Positions 61,588-64,000 of a stretch of 64,000 nt of DNA are shown here, one piece after another. Origin of the DNA: Conchocele bisecta (Eukaryota; Mollusca; Bivalvia; Lucinida; Thyasiridae); contig CM055279.1 in the NCBI GenBank assembly GCA_029237695.1, forward strand, positions 21,145,919 to 21,209,918. The letters run 5' to 3'. The notes below the pieces were generated by a model, which saw only the letters and a list, made by a program, of their open reading frames with translations, was not told the origin of the DNA and did not search any database. Within the stretch, counting starts at the first letter, position 1. The number at the start of each line of letters is the position of its first letter. The position numbers and the translations under genes were made by a program.

Positions 61588-62872
61588 CAGCCGATTTCAC
61601 CAACATTGCAAAGTATACTTTTCAAGCAAAGTATACTTTGAGGGAGAAATTTTCAATTTTAGGATAAATTTATTAATTTTTAGCCAGGTTTTTTGAGAAA
61701 AATATCCAGGCTATTGGATTGGCGAAAGCCGGGCGGGAGGGTGGGTGTTTGGCGGGCGGGCGGGCGGCGTCCACAATCAATGTTAAGTTTTCGTGTTTGA
61801 GTCCATTTCTTTGTTACTGTACCACCTAGGACTTTCACAGCTTCATAATCAAGGGTGCCCATCACATATCACTATCCAACATGTTTTTTTTTTTTAACTT
61901 GACCCATTTTTTCCGCGCAATCGACTTAGCCATTTTCAATGTTAAGTTTTCGCGTTTTCAATGTTAAGTTTTCGTGTTTAAGTCCATTTCTTTGGTACTG
62001 TACCACCTAGGACCACCAAACTTTCACAGCTTCATAACCAAGGGGTGCCTACCACATACAACTATCCAAGATGTGACCATTTTTTTTACCTTCACCTATT
62101 ATTTCTACGTAATTGACTTAGCCATTTTCAACGTTAACTTTTTAACGTACGTCTTGTTAAATTTTTTTGGTTAAATTTTTTTCGTTATACTATATCTCTG
62201 CACCTGCTTCGCCCATTACCTTCAAACTTCACATGGGTGTTTATCATCATCCATATTTTCATTCTAATCCCCAACTGTGCGGCTTCTGTGCCCAATGTCA
62301 AGGTCAAATTACTTTGAATTTTTTTGTTAAAGTTTTTTCGTGTACTATATCTCTGCAACTGCTTCATCCATTACCTTGATACTTCACATGGGTGTTTATC
62401 ATCATTGTCGCACCCGCTTGCGGAAAGCGCGATATCGTCGTCATTTTGGCATATGTCCGTCCGTCCGTCCTTACGTCCGTGTGTCCGGTTAAAGTTTTTT
62501 TTTCGTTAAAGTTTTTCCATCTACTACATGTATATCTATTTTTTTAGTGTCCATGCCTCGCCCCAAGGCGCGACATGCAGGCCACGGCCATCTAGTCTAC
62601 AACAAGTGGGTATAATTATGTTATCCAAGTGTCTATGCTTGGAAAAAACCTGGCCTTCGTGGCTTTGCCTCGTTTCTTGTTATTATCCTGAATTTATTAC
62701 ATCATCACAGCCAATTTGGCTGTGATAATGTAATCAATTCAGTATAATAATTCTGCATACTTTTAATCATCAAATATATGCAGTGGTTAGTTCTATATGA
62801 AATAAAGCATTTCGGGAAAAATAAATGATTACTCCCTCAAAGTATACTTTGCTAGAAAAGTATACTTTGCAA
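61588..62872. mobile_element. P1 MITE split by about 1 kb of Helitron-like and T-rich repeats
   Basis: The left P1 half (61588-61681) stops at AATTTATTAATTTTTA. The right half resumes about 62685 with CTGAATTTATTACATCATCA. The insert starts GCCAGGTTTTTTGAG and holds AAAAAACCTGGCC near its end, plus the GTTATACTATATCTCTGC unit (62184) and the copy 62408-62595 with the hairpin GGCCACGGCC and CTAG. Confidence 0.6.
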
Positions 62873-63358
62873 TGTTGGCTTTATGATCTCTGGTGTTGAA
62901 AGAGTTAAGAAAAAAATCCAAGGTAAGTCAATCATATGATGACTCATTGATGCTTTGGTTCTTTATAATGGTGAACATATCAAAATTGAATGCACTGTTG
63001 CCCCGTTTAGAGAGGTTCCACTGTACATGCAAATATTCACCCTGTGCCTGTGGCCGATGTTTGACCCGGCAGATAATTATGTTTGTCATTTACTCATTAA
63101 ACCCGGAAATTCACTACAAATATGCTTTTCCATTTATCTTGATAGTTAATCAGTTCCTTGCAGAACTAGAAGCATTATATTTGGATAAACTGATATCCGT
63201 TATCTGATATTTTACATGACTGCCGTTTTTTGACACCGCCCACAGCCGTGTTCAAACGTACAGCGCGTGCTGTTTGACCATGGCTGTAGACAATGGTCAT
63301 TCCGGGGCCAAGCCAACACCCACGTAATGCATGTGTCTCATGACGTTACTAGAACAAG
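62873..63358. other. Unassigned sequence
   Basis: A single arm GAGAGGTTCCACTGTA lies near 63008. GCCGTGTTCAAACGTACAGC at 63245 may be an element end related to 63880-63990. No gene is seen. Confidence 0.35.
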
Positions 63359-63790
63359 GTGGGTGGTTGGTCGGGGGAACGTGACGGTGTAAATTAACGG
63401 TAGGGGTTCCTCCTTATGGGAATCATAATTTGCCTGGTTTGGCCCTCGGGTACGTTTTTTTATCTTTGGCTCTTGTTACATGGGAGTTGAATTAGGTTAT
63501 TGGCCATTATAAAAGTAGTAAGATTACTACTGATCCTACTGTTTTTGGGAGGGGGCCAAGCTATTCTGGTGTGGCGAGGACCTGACATCAGATCAGGATT
63601 ATTCTGATTTCAGGGCTGAATATATATATTGTAAATATTCAGTTCTAATTTTGGGATTTCCCCCCCATTTGTACATGTACTTGAACATGTACTTGTACAG
63701 GTAATATATGGGATTTAGTACTAAACCCATTGACCCGGCCTTAAATGATCTTAGCAGTTGATATGCCGCTTAACCCCAACAAACAAACAC
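63359..63790 (+). mobile_element. SINE II
   Basis: GTGGGTGGTTGGTCGGGGGA start, body TTTCAGGGCTGAATATATAT, the near-palindromic ACATGTACTTGAACATGTAC run before the end, and AAAC tail. Confidence 0.8.
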
Positions 63791-64000
63791 ACAATACTAG
63801 TACAAGCCATTACGTCACCAGACCAGTTCACAATGGTCGCGCTGAAATTTTGAAATTGATGCGGCTGCATCACGCCACGTGCACTGCACGTTTGCCGTGG
63901 CACTCGTGAACTGTTTGAACACGCGGCCTAAGACCGTTGGGTTTAAACAGTTCCCTCGTGTCACGGCAAAGGTTTACCCACGGCTGGATATTGTCGAACC
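63791..64000. other. Unassigned GC-richer sequence at window end
   Basis: Inverted motifs CACGTGCACTGCACGTTTGC and TTGCCGTGGCACTCGTGAAC / GTTCCCTCGTGTCACGGCAA suggest an element end. It cannot be completed within the window. Confidence 0.35.

Overview
The window looks like nuclear DNA of an animal, most likely a lophotrochozoan and probably a mollusc. Exons are short, separated by introns of hundreds to thousands of bases, and carry GT/AG splice sites. The protein sequences are metazoan. The non-coding DNA is mostly palindromic MITEs, SINEs with an (AAAC)n tail and Helentron-like repeats. The mollusc assignment is inference from the repeat style; no species marker is visible.

Three host protein genes and one RNA gene are supported. 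(1) Positions 1-16463, + strand: the last seven coding exons of UBE4B, a ubiquitin E4 ligase, covering the end of the Ufd2 core and the complete U-box. (2) Positions 9547-9633, - strand, inside a UBE4B intron: a complete 87-nt selenocysteine tRNA gene with an upstream TATA box and a downstream T-run terminator. (3) Positions 38759-47555, - strand: a complete four-exon CYB5D1 (215 residues). (4) Positions about 53223-56460, + strand: NAA38/LSMD1, the Lsm-type accessory subunit of the NatC N-terminal acetyltransferase. CYB5D1 and NAA38 diverge from one region that holds ETS-type motifs at about 47.58-47.63 kb. They are also divergent neighbours in human, so this looks like ancient conserved microsynteny. 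A two-exon SGNH-hydrolase-like fragment (- strand, 50189-51118) lies between them.

The interval 16.5-38.7 kb has no host gene that I can support. It is a dense field of repeats: nested Helentron-like elements (16.8-20.4 kb), SINEs inserted into SINEs with clear target-site duplications (23.9-24.8 and 29.2-30.2 kb), a tandem array of a 157-bp palindromic unit (32.5-34.0 kb), and many copies of palindromic families called here P1-P6. The repeats serve as a fossil record of insertion. Several nested copies supply an empty site or a target-site duplication that defines the element ends, and two palindromic families share a CWG/CCWGG target. From 56.5 to 64 kb there are again only repeats and unassigned sequence.
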